64,000 bases of DNA, from positions 163,731-227,730 of the forward strand of contig JBGTSY010000004.1 in assembly GCA_041940025.1 (NCBI GenBank), read 5' to 3'. The translations under genes were made by a program, and so were the position numbers. The notes beneath the pieces were generated by a model. The model made no database searches and was not told the DNA's origin. It worked only from the letters and a program-made list of their open reading frames with translations. This DNA comes from UBA5859 sp041940025. GTDB taxonomy: Bacteria > Pseudomonadota > Gammaproteobacteria > UBA5859. Position 1 is the first letter of the stretch, and each line of letters opens with the position of its first letter. Positions 45,301 through 53,324 of this stretch are shown here, piece after piece.

Positions 45301-46100
45301 CGTTTACTCGACAACCCATTACCACACGACCTGAAGTTGCCTATCATCCCTCTGAATCTGGTCTGATGGTCTACTTCGGTACCGGCAAGTATTTTGAAAC
45401 AGGTGACAATTCTGCGTCTTCGCAAGGGGTACAATCGTTGTACGGAATTTGGGACAAGCAAGATAATAATGCAATTGAAATTGAGCGCGCACAGCTCAAA
45501 CCACAAATAATCAAAGAAGAAGTAGAAGTAAACAATACTTGGTATCGACTGGTAACCGGTGTCGCCATCAACTGGCACACAGGCAATGGTCTGCCCAACG
45601 TAAATAATGCCACCACTCAAGTGGGGTGGTACATGGATCTGATCGATCCGGATACTGCCTACCATGAAGGAGAAAGAGTGGTCAGCCAGGCATTCCTGCG
45701 CAACGATCGCATCATCTTCACTACGTTGATCCCCTCTACCGCCTCTTGTGAATTTGGTGGAGATGGATGGATCATGGAACTCGCCTATGGCAACGGAGGT
45801 CGTCTAGAGGAAAGCCCGTTCGACGTGGATAAGGATGGTGATTTTGATGACGATGACAAAATCACTCCCGATAGTTCTACGCAATTCGATGATGATGAAG
45901 ATGGCCAAACTGACGCGAATGCGCCAATGCCAGCCGGTGGCACCAAACCAGGAGATGGCATTCCCACCACCCCTGGCGTACTGGCCACTGAAGATGAGGA
46001 AGTAAAATATATCAGTACCTCTAGTGGCACTATCGAAACCTTTGACGAAAACGCTGGCGACAACGACAGTGGCCGTCAATCCTGGCGTCAATTAGATTAG
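42360..46100 (+). CDS. pilY1: type IV pilus tip adhesin PilY1
   Basis: Large secreted protein of 1246 residues, thought to sit at the pilus tip and act in adhesion, mechanosensing and retraction control. A signal peptide ends at VHVHAA. The N-terminal part is a von Willebrand A-like domain, with MIDAS-type DDSGSMDW near residue 57. The C-terminal beta-propeller contains VDIDGDNIIDY near residue 922, which matches the PilY1 calcium site DxDxDxxxD. After residue about 1150 lies an Asp-rich stretch (DVDKDGDFDDDDK) and a polar disordered tail. Full length; Ca-binding motifs are retained. Confidence 0.95.
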   Translation: MRQITQRLGISYGTAVGLFFCVHVHAATLNMADSPLYLATDTPANVFFQIDDSGSMDWDILTVQYHYYTSYWHSGNHELVTHGRWRAYSSSGSCSGRINYVYFFDNSDDAYNSCSYPTAEQNTETFVRDWRVRSSDFNVMYYDPSKTYSPWPGYPNATFTAVRSDPQLGTSGYTVTRNLTGFIYEQWTDTRGYSGSNPNGPATATSGANGWVDLWDDHKTTVVNATTLSQTSYSFPITSTATECDLAAAQQTPHYSSCYQTTSSTTTLAATDTDEYGRTPAEIQQNIANWYQYYRRRSFVAKAAVGQVVSNSPNYRYGLSVINDNYSSYSGIFVEVPTGTDYTTHNSNLLDTFYSYNWPAKGTPLRHGLERTGKYFDNTISGKTDPIISSCQHNFSILMTDGYWNGSAPGTSGIGDNDGDGHHDTVADVAKYFYDTDLSTLANDVPTSTFDTQDQQHMVTFTVAFGVEGNLTDSDNDGWPDSGGTPLIESSNWGDPFTSTPAKIDDLWHAAYNSRGEFISAKSPSLLIQALQSAIAAITNRVSSASAVALSSGSWNTDTHIFQAKFDPGNWSGQLLAYPVSSTGAIGNSVWEAGAKLDSQNYDTGRIILTYDTADDKGVAFRFPANYKAPGVNDISASQIEFLLRDAPYAYNTTDSSEINANQIYGDKLLDYLRGDDTNEGSQFRARAATGGKLGDIIHSDPIYVGPPSRRFTFTGYQSFVTNNVNRKPVLYVGANDGMMHGFDADPGSSTFGQELIAYVPGSLYEKLPDLASLNYSHQYYVDGTINFSDAWLDSKAAWRTVLIGGLRGGGQGIYALDITDPSSFSESSTNAEAISLWEFTDADDNDLGNTFGIAPIAKFKDGNWYVVLGNGYNNTASDGNVGDGKAYLYLLDVDDGTVFKKFATEAGSTSDPNGLSTPAPVDIDGDNIIDYIYAGDLYGNLWKFDVTATNTNQWGPIKQGNSPAPLYSDQYEDTSTNPSTFTRQPITTRPEVAYHPSESGLMVYFGTGKYFETGDNSASSQGVQSLYGIWDKQDNNAIEIERAQLKPQIIKEEVEVNNTWYRLVTGVAINWHTGNGLPNVNNATTQVGWYMDLIDPDTAYHEGERVVSQAFLRNDRIIFTTLIPSTASCEFGGDGWIMELAYGNGGRLEESPFDVDKDGDFDDDDKITPDSSTQFDDDEDGQTDANAPMPAGGTKPGDGIPTTPGVLATEDEEVKYISTSSGTIETFDENAGDNDSGRQSWRQLD

Positions 46101-46114
46101 TAGTGGATCTCATT

Positions 46115-46861
46115 ATGGATCTTAGACAAGGATGTCTGCGCCTACTGGTGTTCACATGGAGTTGTGTCATTATTTCAGGATGCGCCCCGTTCACCACACC
46201 GCCGCTGATCGAGTCCACTTCGGTTTCCCCTTGGCTGCATTCGCAAAAAAATCAGTGGCATGACATCAGGTTTAAAATCGCATGGTCAAAAGACGACCCA
46301 CCCAGATGGCATCTGGATGCATTAATCGCCCATCAAATCATTGCCCCGATACTGCAAGTACATCAGGCATCAATTCCCTTATGGCGTTTCCACCGACGAG
46401 CCTCGAAAGATGCTACCGGGCACCAATTTAGTTTTATCTTTTACACTGACAGTCAGCATGCTAAATGGATTAAAGAGCAGTTAGTCACCAATCCGGTGTT
46501 GGCTCAATTGATTGCATCTAAGTGGGCAGACATTGCCGAAACTGCGGATTCTACCGAACCGCGACACTCCATCGCGGCGACTAGCGACCGCAGTTGGCCG
46601 CCAATCATACAACAGGCTTGGCCGCACTATATTATGGGGGTCAGCGCATTTTGGTTAGATCTTATCCATAGACAGACACAGCACTCACCTCTTACTGAAG
46701 CGAAAGATTTGTCAGATTTGGCTGATTATTACAAACAACAACATGATCAGATCACTCTGCTCTGGCAAGAACAGGGACAGCACGCCCTACTTCACCACCT
46801 CAATGCACTGTTTGCTTACCAGCCGCTGCACATCATCGAACATCGCATGTTGCGCTATTGA
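46115..46861 (+). CDS. lipoprotein of unknown function after pilY1
   Basis: I do not recognise this 248-residue protein. The N-terminus MDLRQGCLRLLVFTWSCVIISGC carries a lipobox ending in SGC. The rest is rich in His, Trp and Gln, with no domain I can name. A GTG four codons earlier could also be the start. It follows pilY1 by about 15 bases on the same strand, where pilE or pilY2 stands in Pseudomonas, so a role in pilus biogenesis or pilY1 export is possible but unproved. Confidence 0.6.
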   Translation: MDLRQGCLRLLVFTWSCVIISGCAPFTTPPLIESTSVSPWLHSQKNQWHDIRFKIAWSKDDPPRWHLDALIAHQIIAPILQVHQASIPLWRFHRRASKDATGHQFSFIFYTDSQHAKWIKEQLVTNPVLAQLIASKWADIAETADSTEPRHSIAATSDRSWPPIIQQAWPHYIMGVSAFWLDLIHRQTQHSPLTEAKDLSDLADYYKQQHDQITLLWQEQGQHALLHHLNALFAYQPLHIIEHRMLRY

Positions 46862-47024
46862 ACTTTTCCAACTTATTCACAAGTTCAGGGATAATCGTAC
46901 CAATCCACCTTTGAATTGGCCACGTAAGCAGACACGTTTAACCTCATGACAGCATCCTCACTTCTGGGTATACTCTTTGGCAATCGTTTAAACCAGTTCT
47001 AGATAGATAGGAAAAATAAGCACT

Positions 47025-47330
47025 ATGGCCGCTACCATCGACGACCTGACCATTGAATACAGCGACGCGGGTCAAATCACCACTAAAGAGTTAGACAAGG
47101 TTGTCTTATCGCGCGGTGCTTGGACCACTATCATGTACAAATATCAAGATCTAGATAGGAAGAAAAACGAATACGGGCCGGTGAAATTTTCCATTCGTCG
47201 CTATCAGAAAAGAAACGATGAATATTGGCAAAAATCCAAGTTCAACATATCGAGTGCCGACCAGGCAAAAAAGATTATTGAGACATTACAAAATTGGATT
47301 GACGAGGGTGAGTCCCCTGAAAAAGAATGA
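47025..47330 (+). CDS. small conserved protein of unknown function
   Basis: A 101-residue soluble protein. The central part LSRGAWTTIMYKYQDLDRKKNEYGPVKFSIRRYQKRNDEYWQKSKFNISSADQAKKIIETLQNWI reads as a compact four-strand beta sheet followed by a helix. The layout is reminiscent of PC4-like single-stranded nucleic-acid binders, but I cannot confirm that. Basic surface residues are plentiful. AGGA lies 14 bases before the ATG. It stands alone with hairpins on either side; a 6-bp hairpin (47366-47382) follows. Confidence 0.6.
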   Translation: MAATIDDLTIEYSDAGQITTKELDKVVLSRGAWTTIMYKYQDLDRKKNEYGPVKFSIRRYQKRNDEYWQKSKFNISSADQAKKIIETLQNWIDEGESPEKE

Positions 47331-47365
47331 TTCTTACCATATAGTGAGCATCCCATATTAGAAAC

Positions 47366-47382
47366 GGCTCACTCTTTGAGCC
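47366..47382 (+). terminator. weak terminator-like hairpin after the 47025 gene
   Basis: GGCTCA and TGAGCC pair over a 5-base loop 36 bases after the stop codon. Only a mixed CTTTCT follows, so termination efficiency is doubtful. Confidence 0.3.
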
Positions 47383-47490
47383 AGCTTTCTGAATTAGAAT
47401 GTTATCGTTCACTAATACTGAATTTCAAAATTTCTAGTTTCACAATCGAACATGCGAACACCTTTTTACACTAGGCGATGACACCATTCA

Positions 47491-47997
47491 TTATTGCCGA
47501 AATAGTGGCGAGGTTAAAATTTTGGGAATTTCCAACTCCCCTTTATGCACCACCGGCACCGTCGCCGCCCCAACCACAGGTAATCGCATCTGCATTCTAG
47601 CCTGCAAACGATAAAAAGTTTCTTGTCCTAAATTTAGCGCCGAAACTGTATTCAACACCTGCTTGATATTCACCGTCATCGGTAACACCACCTGAGCGGT
47701 TGCCTTGGCTGGAATTTTTAAGGGATCCACATGGGTGCCAGATAAAATTAACTCTTTGTTAATTTCAAATTCATAACTCATCCCTTCAAGATCGATAGCA
47801 ATCTGATTGGGATTGTAGATATCGAGCTTGAATTCCATCTTCAATCCCTCAACACCCAGACCCATCACTTGTGCATCCAATACCGTTACTTCTGGGCGCT
47901 CAATGACACCGCTGCGTATCATCATGTTGACCGCTTGACTACATCCGCACAATAAAATGACTAAAAATAATGGAGAGAAATGTTTTAGGTTGGGCAT
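47491..47997 (-). CDS. LEA type 2 (WHy-domain) lipoprotein
   Basis: A 168-residue lipoprotein with lipobox LLCGC at residues 14-18. The mature part contains the late-embryogenesis-abundant type 2 beta-sandwich, recognisable in MEFKLDIYNPNQIAIDLEGMSYEFEINKELILSG and PAKATAQVVLPMTV. Such proteins are found in bacterial envelopes, but their role is unknown. AGGA lies seven bases before the ATG at 47997. It converges on the 47025 gene and is divergent from the cold-shock gene. Confidence 0.8.
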   Translation of the reverse strand: MPNLKHFSPLFLVILLCGCSQAVNMMIRSGVIERPEVTVLDAQVMGLGVEGLKMEFKLDIYNPNQIAIDLEGMSYEFEINKELILSGTHVDPLKIPAKATAQVVLPMTVNIKQVLNTVSALNLGQETFYRLQARMQMRLPVVGAATVPVVHKGELEIPKILTSPLFRQ

Positions 47998-48142
47998 GGC
48001 TTTGTCCTGCAACTCTGTATGACGAATAATCCTGAGTAACGAATATTGCCATTTAATGACAGGCAACACCATATTGAATCGCCGAACTTAGTGAATCATG
48101 CATCTAATAGCTTTTGCAGCCTGAATTTTTACTTAATTTTGG

Positions 48143-48170
48143 TTGTACCTAGAATGCATTCGTGTAGAAT
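48143..48170 (+). promoter_or_regulatory. possible promoter of the cold-shock gene
   Basis: TTGTAC (48143-48148) and TAGAAT (48165-48170) are separated by 16 bases. The -10 matches consensus at five of six positions, the -35 at three. The leader would be about 35 bases, ending in AGGA seven bases before the ATG. Confidence 0.35.
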
Positions 48171-48209
48171 CATGGCCTTTATCGCATATTGTTATTGTAG
48201 GATTTACAT

Positions 48210-48422
48210 ATGTCAGTGCGTGAAAAAGGCGTAGTTAAGTGGTTCAATAATTCTAAGGGATACGGTTTTATCACAAGAGAACAAGGCGAAGATGTCTTTG
48301 TACATTATCGCAGTATTCAAGGAGACGGATTTCGCTCCTTGGTCGAGGGACAAAAAGTCTCCTTCTCTGTGACCAAAGGCGATAAAGGTTGGCAGGCGGA
48401 AGACGTCAGCGCTGAAGAGTAG
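48210..48422 (+). CDS. CspA-family cold-shock protein
   Basis: Single-stranded nucleic-acid binding protein, 70 residues. KGVVKWFNNSKGYGFITREQGEDVFVHYRSI contains the RNP1 (KGYGFI) and RNP2 (VFVHY) motifs. The acidic C-terminus VSAEE resembles the CspD/CspC subgroup. The leader predicted here is short, unlike the long thermosensing leader of E. coli cspA, so induction by cold cannot be inferred. AGGA lies before the ATG. cysE follows 39 bases later on the same strand. Confidence 0.94.
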   Translation: MSVREKGVVKWFNNSKGYGFITREQGEDVFVHYRSIQGDGFRSLVEGQKVSFSVTKGDKGWQAEDVSAEE

Positions 48423-48461
48423 GGACAACTGCCCGCATTCAGTGCCGTGATAAGGACAACA

Positions 48462-49265
48462 ATGGGTGCGCAGCAATCAGACTTAGAACATAAATTGTGG
48501 CAACAGATCCACGCTGAAGTGATGGACTTGGCAAAAGGTGAGCCCATGCTGGCCAGCTTTTACCATGCGACAATTTTAAATCACGAAAGTCTGGTGGGCG
48601 CACTCAGTTTCCACTTGGCGAATAAGTTAGATAGTCCCACGGTACCGGCAATGGCCATCCGCGAGATCATTGAGCACGCTATTGAAGCGGATGACGCTAT
48701 TATCAAAGCAGTGTGTGAAGACATTGTAGCGGTAAAATCGCGGGATCCAGCATGCCATCTAATCAGCATGCCGCTGCTCTACTTTAAAGGCTTCCATGCA
48801 CTGCAGGCATACCGCGTGACTCATTGGCTGTGGCACCAAGATCGTCGCACGCTCGCTGTATTTCTACAGAATCAAATTTCCGTCGCGCTGGGGGTGGACA
48901 TTCATCCGGCAGCTGAAATCGGCTCCGGTATTCTAATTGATCACGCCACTGGCCTGGTAGTCGGCGAAACCGCTGTGGTAGAAGACAACGTCTCCTTAAT
49001 GCAAAACGTCACCCTGGGTGGCACTGGCAACGAAGAAGGAGATCGTCATCCGAAAGTACGACATGGTGTACTTGTGGGTGCCGGCGCTATCGTGTTGGGC
49101 AATGTTGAAATAGGTGTGGGCGCTAAAATTGGCGCCGGAAGTGTGGTACTCAGTGCTGTGCCCGCACATACCACTGTGGCGGGCGTGCCTGCAAAGGTAG
49201 TGGGCAAACCTGCAAGTGAACAACCCGCTTTAAATATGGATCATCAGTTCAATCGAAACGAATAA
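48462..49265 (+). CDS. cysE: serine O-acetyltransferase CysE
   Basis: First step of cysteine synthesis; acetylates L-serine with acetyl-CoA. The 267-residue protein has the helical N-terminal region, then left-handed beta-helix hexapeptide repeats (VALGVDIHPAAEIGSGILIDHATGLVVGE, the SIGGTGNEEGDRHPK-type loop here read as TLGGTGNEEGDRHPK, and GAGAIVLGNVEIGVGAKIGAGSVV). The catalytic His is in DHATG. AAGGAC precedes the ATG at 48462. The short C-terminal tail past the repeat is expected to bind CysK, but I cannot confirm this. Cytoplasmic. Confidence 0.94.
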   Translation: MGAQQSDLEHKLWQQIHAEVMDLAKGEPMLASFYHATILNHESLVGALSFHLANKLDSPTVPAMAIREIIEHAIEADDAIIKAVCEDIVAVKSRDPACHLISMPLLYFKGFHALQAYRVTHWLWHQDRRTLAVFLQNQISVALGVDIHPAAEIGSGILIDHATGLVVGETAVVEDNVSLMQNVTLGGTGNEEGDRHPKVRHGVLVGAGAIVLGNVEIGVGAKIGAGSVVLSAVPAHTTVAGVPAKVVGKPASEQPALNMDHQFNRNE

Positions 49266-49279
49266 TTTCAAAACGATTC

Positions 49280-50554
49280 GTGTTCAGCAAAATAACATTT
49301 TTCCTCTTTGATACGACTCTGACAAAACATTGCCTGATGTTTGGCATCCTATTATTGTGGTTAATTCCCATCACTGAAAGCCGCTCTATGTCACAGACTG
49401 TTATTTTCATTCCAGGATATAAAGGCAGTGTGCTCAAAGAATGTGACTCCAAGAAGGTCGTTTGGTTAAGCTTGTCTGAACTCTTATTTAAACGCCGTTC
49501 TCTGCAGCTAAATGATGCCCTACCCATTCAGCACTCTGGTGCCACACTCTGCGCACATGGTGTTTTAGAGCAAATTCAAATTATACCTGGACTTTACGCG
49601 GTCAATATCTACCACACATGGCTTCAGAGTTTGCGGCGTCACTTACCAGCAGGCGACAAATTATTGGTATTCCATTACGACTGGCGGCAGGATAATTTTC
49701 TGGCTATCAAGCAATTAGCAGACATGATCGAACAGGAAGCCTCTTCGGGACCAGTGTCGCTCATTGCCCACAGTATGGGGGGACTGATTGCCAGTCACTA
49801 TTTACGCTACGGTGAACGAGAGTTGAATGGAGATGGAGACAATTGGCTAGGCGCACAGCGTGTCGATAAAGTGGTCTTTGCGGGCGTACCTTTTCGCGGT
49901 ACTGTGCCCATGTTTCGGCGTATGCAAACCGGCTCCAAAACTGCTTGGAACCAATCTTTATTGAGTGCCCGTGCCATCGGCTCTTTTGATTCCGCTTTTC
50001 AACTGTTACCCTTCGAACCCGCTCGGTACGTCTACCGTTTAGATGGCACACCTATTGAAGAAGATATGTTTGATAGCGATACTTGGTCTCAATACAATTG
50101 GGGTCTATTCCAGTTTGATGCCATCAAAAACCACCCCCAATCTCGAGAGTTGCTACATTCTAAACTGCAACGCGCAAAACGGCTCCATGAACTTCGTCAC
50201 CAACCCATCGAGCCAGCCGAGAATCACACCGGTGAGATCCCTAGGCTATCTATTCTGAATGTCGTGGGTGAGGCACACCCCACTTTAGCCCGTATCTATT
50301 GGCAAGATGATGAAACAAACCAGGGTAGTACATTGTTAAAAACGAAAGATGCATATCAAACAGTCTCTCCAGAACTTCGGCCCTTTATTCATGAAGATGG
50401 CGATGGCAATGTCACTGTTGCTTCCGCCCAACTTCCTCACAGTTGGTCATCCACATTCAATAAGCGACACCTATCTACCCAATACGAACATGGAAGTTTG
50501 TTTGATGATATCGCAGTGCAAAAGGCTATTTTTAAATTTTTGAATTTTAACTAA
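49280..50554 (+). CDS. LCAT-like alpha/beta hydrolase (lipase/acyltransferase)
   Basis: Probable secreted or envelope-associated lipase of 424 residues. A hydrophobic segment, MFGILLLWLIPITESRS, lies 19 codons after the GTG start and could be the signal peptide, with ATG at 49337 as an alternative start. VIFIPGYKGSVL begins the hydrolase domain, the nucleophile is in IAHSMGGLI near residue 160, and GDGNVTVASAQLP and EHGSLF probably supply the catalytic Asp and His, as in the LCAT family. It overlaps the convergent DCC gene by four bases. Substrate is unknown; lipid acyl esters are likely. Confidence 0.8.
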   Translation: MFSKITFFLFDTTLTKHCLMFGILLLWLIPITESRSMSQTVIFIPGYKGSVLKECDSKKVVWLSLSELLFKRRSLQLNDALPIQHSGATLCAHGVLEQIQIIPGLYAVNIYHTWLQSLRRHLPAGDKLLVFHYDWRQDNFLAIKQLADMIEQEASSGPVSLIAHSMGGLIASHYLRYGERELNGDGDNWLGAQRVDKVVFAGVPFRGTVPMFRRMQTGSKTAWNQSLLSARAIGSFDSAFQLLPFEPARYVYRLDGTPIEEDMFDSDTWSQYNWGLFQFDAIKNHPQSRELLHSKLQRAKRLHELRHQPIEPAENHTGEIPRLSILNVVGEAHPTLARIYWQDDETNQGSTLLKTKDAYQTVSPELRPFIHEDGDGNVTVASAQLPHSWSSTFNKRHLSTQYEHGSLFDDIAVQKAIFKFLNFN

Positions 50555-50979
50555 GCCAATCGATCTGGTGGGCTAGGCAAATCCTCTAATCTTACCAATC
50601 GATTGTCGTCAACCATTGAAGGCACAGAACAGATTTGTTCTTTTCCGAAAAGTGGGTATCGAAGGCAATCCACCAGACAATATAGTGCATTCCTCACGAC
50701 TTGAGGCAGAAAACCCATGAACCGCAATAAATTCCAAGGCATTCTTAAATAGCTTGCTAAGAAGACGAGCGCATCACTGCGTTCTAGGTATCCAGGCGAT
50801 AGATACACCACCACTGTATGCAGATCCTGATACGCGGGTGCCAGTATTTTCCCAACTTCTGATTGCAGCGGCGCAAATTTAATGATGGGGGAATGTTCAT
50901 ATTTAAGTAAAAACTTAACGGCCCAATGACATAAGGAACACTGTCCATCAAAAAGCAGGATCACTTGCTCTTGAGACAT
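50551..50979 (-). CDS. DCC-family thiol-disulfide oxidoreductase (DUF393)
   Basis: A 142-residue protein of the DCC family, named after the DGxCxxC motif seen here as FDGQCSLCHW. The Cys pair suggests thiol-disulfide exchange. Then the family pattern of FAPLQSE and SDALVFLASYLRMPWNLLRFMGFLP. It starts at the ATG at 50979, whose A overlaps the TGA of the phospholipase-D-like gene, so the two are translationally coupled. The hydrophobic part around residue 90-110 may associate with membrane. Substrate and partners unknown. Confidence 0.86.
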   Translation of the reverse strand: MSQEQVILLFDGQCSLCHWAVKFLLKYEHSPIIKFAPLQSEVGKILAPAYQDLHTVVVYLSPGYLERSDALVFLASYLRMPWNLLRFMGFLPQVVRNALYCLVDCLRYPLFGKEQICSVPSMVDDNRLVRLEDLPSPPDRLA

Positions 50980-52412
50980 CAAAAAGTGCTCATTCCTGTC
51001 ATCTCCATGATGCGATATTTTAGTGTGTGCCAAGGACCGAGCGGTGGCATTACACCATAGTCATAACTATGTTGCTCCCCCCCTTCATTGTTCCAAAGTC
51101 TGGCAAACAGATCACCTGCTTCCACAATAATTTTATCGTCGGCAGCTGCGCGGTAGGCGACATTCGTTTCCAGATTAAAATCATTGAGATTGCGACGGGT
51201 AAAGTTTGCCGAACCCAAGATTAACGTTGACTCCCCTGCCCTTGGACGACTCAATAACCATTTACTATGACACTGCTCACCGTTTGTCGCACACCAACGC
51301 ACCTCGATACCCGCTTCTTTCAGCTCTTTGGCAACAGGACGATTCGGCACACCACTTTTTTTACGGCCAAAAGCATCTTTATTCGGATCCAATAACACGC
51401 GTATCCGGGCGCCCCGTTGACGCGCTTCTTTAAGGGCACGAATGACCGCCCTTTCGGAAAGATAAAAAACCGAGATATCAATTTGATCTTTATCCTGAGC
51501 CTGCGCCAACTCACGCAACACAGCAGCTCGAATGCGACCTTCTGTGAGCACTTTAATCTGACCTTTGGTAGGTGCGTATTCTTTCTCTGCTAACGACGGT
51601 AAAACAACACCAGAGCTGAAAGTGATCAGCTTTGCTTCTATCTCATACAGTTTCCTAGCAGCCGGACCACTAAACTGGATCCCTAAGTTACTATGCAAAC
51701 TGCTGCCGTCATGAGGGTTCGCTGAGCTCACTAAGGCACGATAGTCTTCTGCCACATCTGCCACTATTAATTTACGATGATTGGCCTTAAAGTTAAGCAT
51801 GCTCAGTACACTTCTAAGAGACACCTCGCCTGAGCCCAGTGGATTCTTAATAGTGGACACTCCCGCTTCGTTACCCCAGGGCCTGACAAACAGACGCCAG
51901 AATAGCGAATAGCCAGGATTACTGTCTTTCAATACCAGCAAATCAGTTATCACCACTGATATGTCCGCATCCATTAAACGTTGTAAATAGGGAGAACGAT
52001 AGCCTCCATATAGGGTATTAATAGGATCAGTAATCAAGTGTATCTTGATCTCAGGGTGGCGTTGCTTTTTTTCCAGTAGGGCGTTCGTCAGATCATCCGC
52101 AAGCGTTCTGCCTCCTGGCAACGTCTCCCCGGCAAAATCATTAAATAAGAACATGTCTAACAACAGAGTTTGATTGGCCTGCTGAATCATCTCCAGTGTG
52201 GCGTCGAAGATCTGATGCTCAATCTGACGCTGACCATTCTTATCCTCGAAGGTCAGATCAGAAATCAGTTGAACATCGGTGACCGGTAACCAGTCACTCT
52301 CCACAGAGATCCCATCCGGTAGGACAATGAATAGGTTATGCAGGCCGCTAAGCGAGACGACGAAAAATAGAGCGATAGCAATGAATAAGCGACCTAACCA
52401 CTTTATCAGCAT
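50979..52412 (-). CDS. phospholipase D-like (HKD) envelope protein
   Basis: A 477-residue protein with an N-terminal signal or anchor (LIKWLGRLFIAIALFFVVSLSG) and two HKD modules. The first, NHRKLIVADVAE with SSANPHDG, has His, Lys and Asp. The second, HSKWLLSR with LGSANFTRRN, has His and Lys, but Arg at the Asp position. It probably handles phosphodiester or phospholipid head groups, as cardiolipin synthase-like proteins do. The start could be TTG at 52451, directly after sucD. No terminator separates it from sucD, so it may be read through from the TCA operon. Confidence 0.82.
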   Translation of the reverse strand: MLIKWLGRLFIAIALFFVVSLSGLHNLFIVLPDGISVESDWLPVTDVQLISDLTFEDKNGQRQIEHQIFDATLEMIQQANQTLLLDMFLFNDFAGETLPGGRTLADDLTNALLEKKQRHPEIKIHLITDPINTLYGGYRSPYLQRLMDADISVVITDLLVLKDSNPGYSLFWRLFVRPWGNEAGVSTIKNPLGSGEVSLRSVLSMLNFKANHRKLIVADVAEDYRALVSSANPHDGSSLHSNLGIQFSGPAARKLYEIEAKLITFSSGVVLPSLAEKEYAPTKGQIKVLTEGRIRAAVLRELAQAQDKDQIDISVFYLSERAVIRALKEARQRGARIRVLLDPNKDAFGRKKSGVPNRPVAKELKEAGIEVRWCATNGEQCHSKWLLSRPRAGESTLILGSANFTRRNLNDFNLETNVAYRAAADDKIIVEAGDLFARLWNNEGGEQHSYDYGVMPPLGPWHTLKYRIMEMTGMSTF

Positions 52413-52451
52413 AACTGAGTGACTATTTTGACAAGAGAACTTTATTTTCAA

Positions 52452-53324
52452 TTAAGCATTTAGAGTCTGTCTCACCGCTTCTCCAAGATCAGCAGGGGAC
52501 TTAACCGTATGTACGCCCGCTTGCTCTAATGCCGCATATTTTTCTGCCGCCGTGCCTTTACCCCCAGAAATAATGGCGCCCGCATGGCCCATTCGTTTGC
52601 CTTTAGGCGCAGTGACACCGGCGATATAGGAAATCACTGGTTTGCTCACATTTGACTGAATATACTCGGCGGCTTCCTCTTCTGCACTGCCACCGATTTC
52701 TCCCACTAATATGATCGCTTCGGTTTTTGGGTCGGCTTCAAACACACTCAGGCAATCAATGAAAGAAGTCCCCGGAATCGGATCACCACCAATGCCGATA
52801 CAGGTACTCTGACCGAGTCCCACCAACGTGGTTTGATGCACCGCCTCATAAGTTAAAGTGCCGGATCGAGACACAATCCCCACACGTCCAGCTTGGTGGA
52901 TCTCCCCTGGCATAATGCCAATTTTGCACTCGCCAGGTGTAATAATGCCGGGACAATTGGGACCAATCATGCGTACACCACAGGAATCTAAATAGATCTT
53001 AGCTTGCAGCATGTCTAAAGTAGGAATGCCTTCGGTTATGGTGACGATTAACTTCACGCCAGAATCCGCTGCCTCGAGAATGGCGTCCAGACAAAACGGT
53101 GCAGGTATATAGATCACGCTGACATCCGCGCCGGTTTCTTGCACGGCTTCTTTCATGGTATTAAATATAGGCAAATCCAAATGTGTTTGGCCACCCTTAC
53201 CTGGCGTCACTCCCCCCACTACTTGGGTCCCATACGCCAACGCCTGCTCGGTATGAAAGGTGCCTTGTTTTCCGGTTAAGCCTTGACAGAGCACTTTGCT
53301 GTTTGCATTCACCAATACACTCAT
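52452..53324 (-). CDS. sucD: succinyl-CoA synthetase alpha subunit SucD
   Basis: Makes succinate, ATP/GTP and CoA from succinyl-CoA, together with SucC. The 290-residue protein has the CoA-binding Rossmann fold (LCQGLTGKQGTFHTEQALAYGTQVVGGVTPGKGG) and the phosphorylated His in MGHAGAIISGGKGTA. Full length compared with E. coli (289). Its ATG overlaps the TGA of sucC (53321-53324), giving coupled translation. Last gene of the TCA run. Confidence 0.97.
   Translation of the reverse strand: MSVLVNANSKVLCQGLTGKQGTFHTEQALAYGTQVVGGVTPGKGGQTHLDLPIFNTMKEAVQETGADVSVIYIPAPFCLDAILEAADSGVKLIVTITEGIPTLDMLQAKIYLDSCGVRMIGPNCPGIITPGECKIGIMPGEIHQAGRVGIVSRSGTLTYEAVHQTTLVGLGQSTCIGIGGDPIPGTSFIDCLSVFEADPKTEAIILVGEIGGSAEEEAAEYIQSNVSKPVISYIAGVTAPKGKRMGHAGAIISGGKGTAAEKYAALEQAGVHTVKSPADLGEAVRQTLNA

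Noticed and set aside
45183..46091. Several minus-strand open frames inside pilY1
   Set aside because: The repetitive Asp/Asn/Thr codons of PilY1 leave the opposite strand open; no independent signals.
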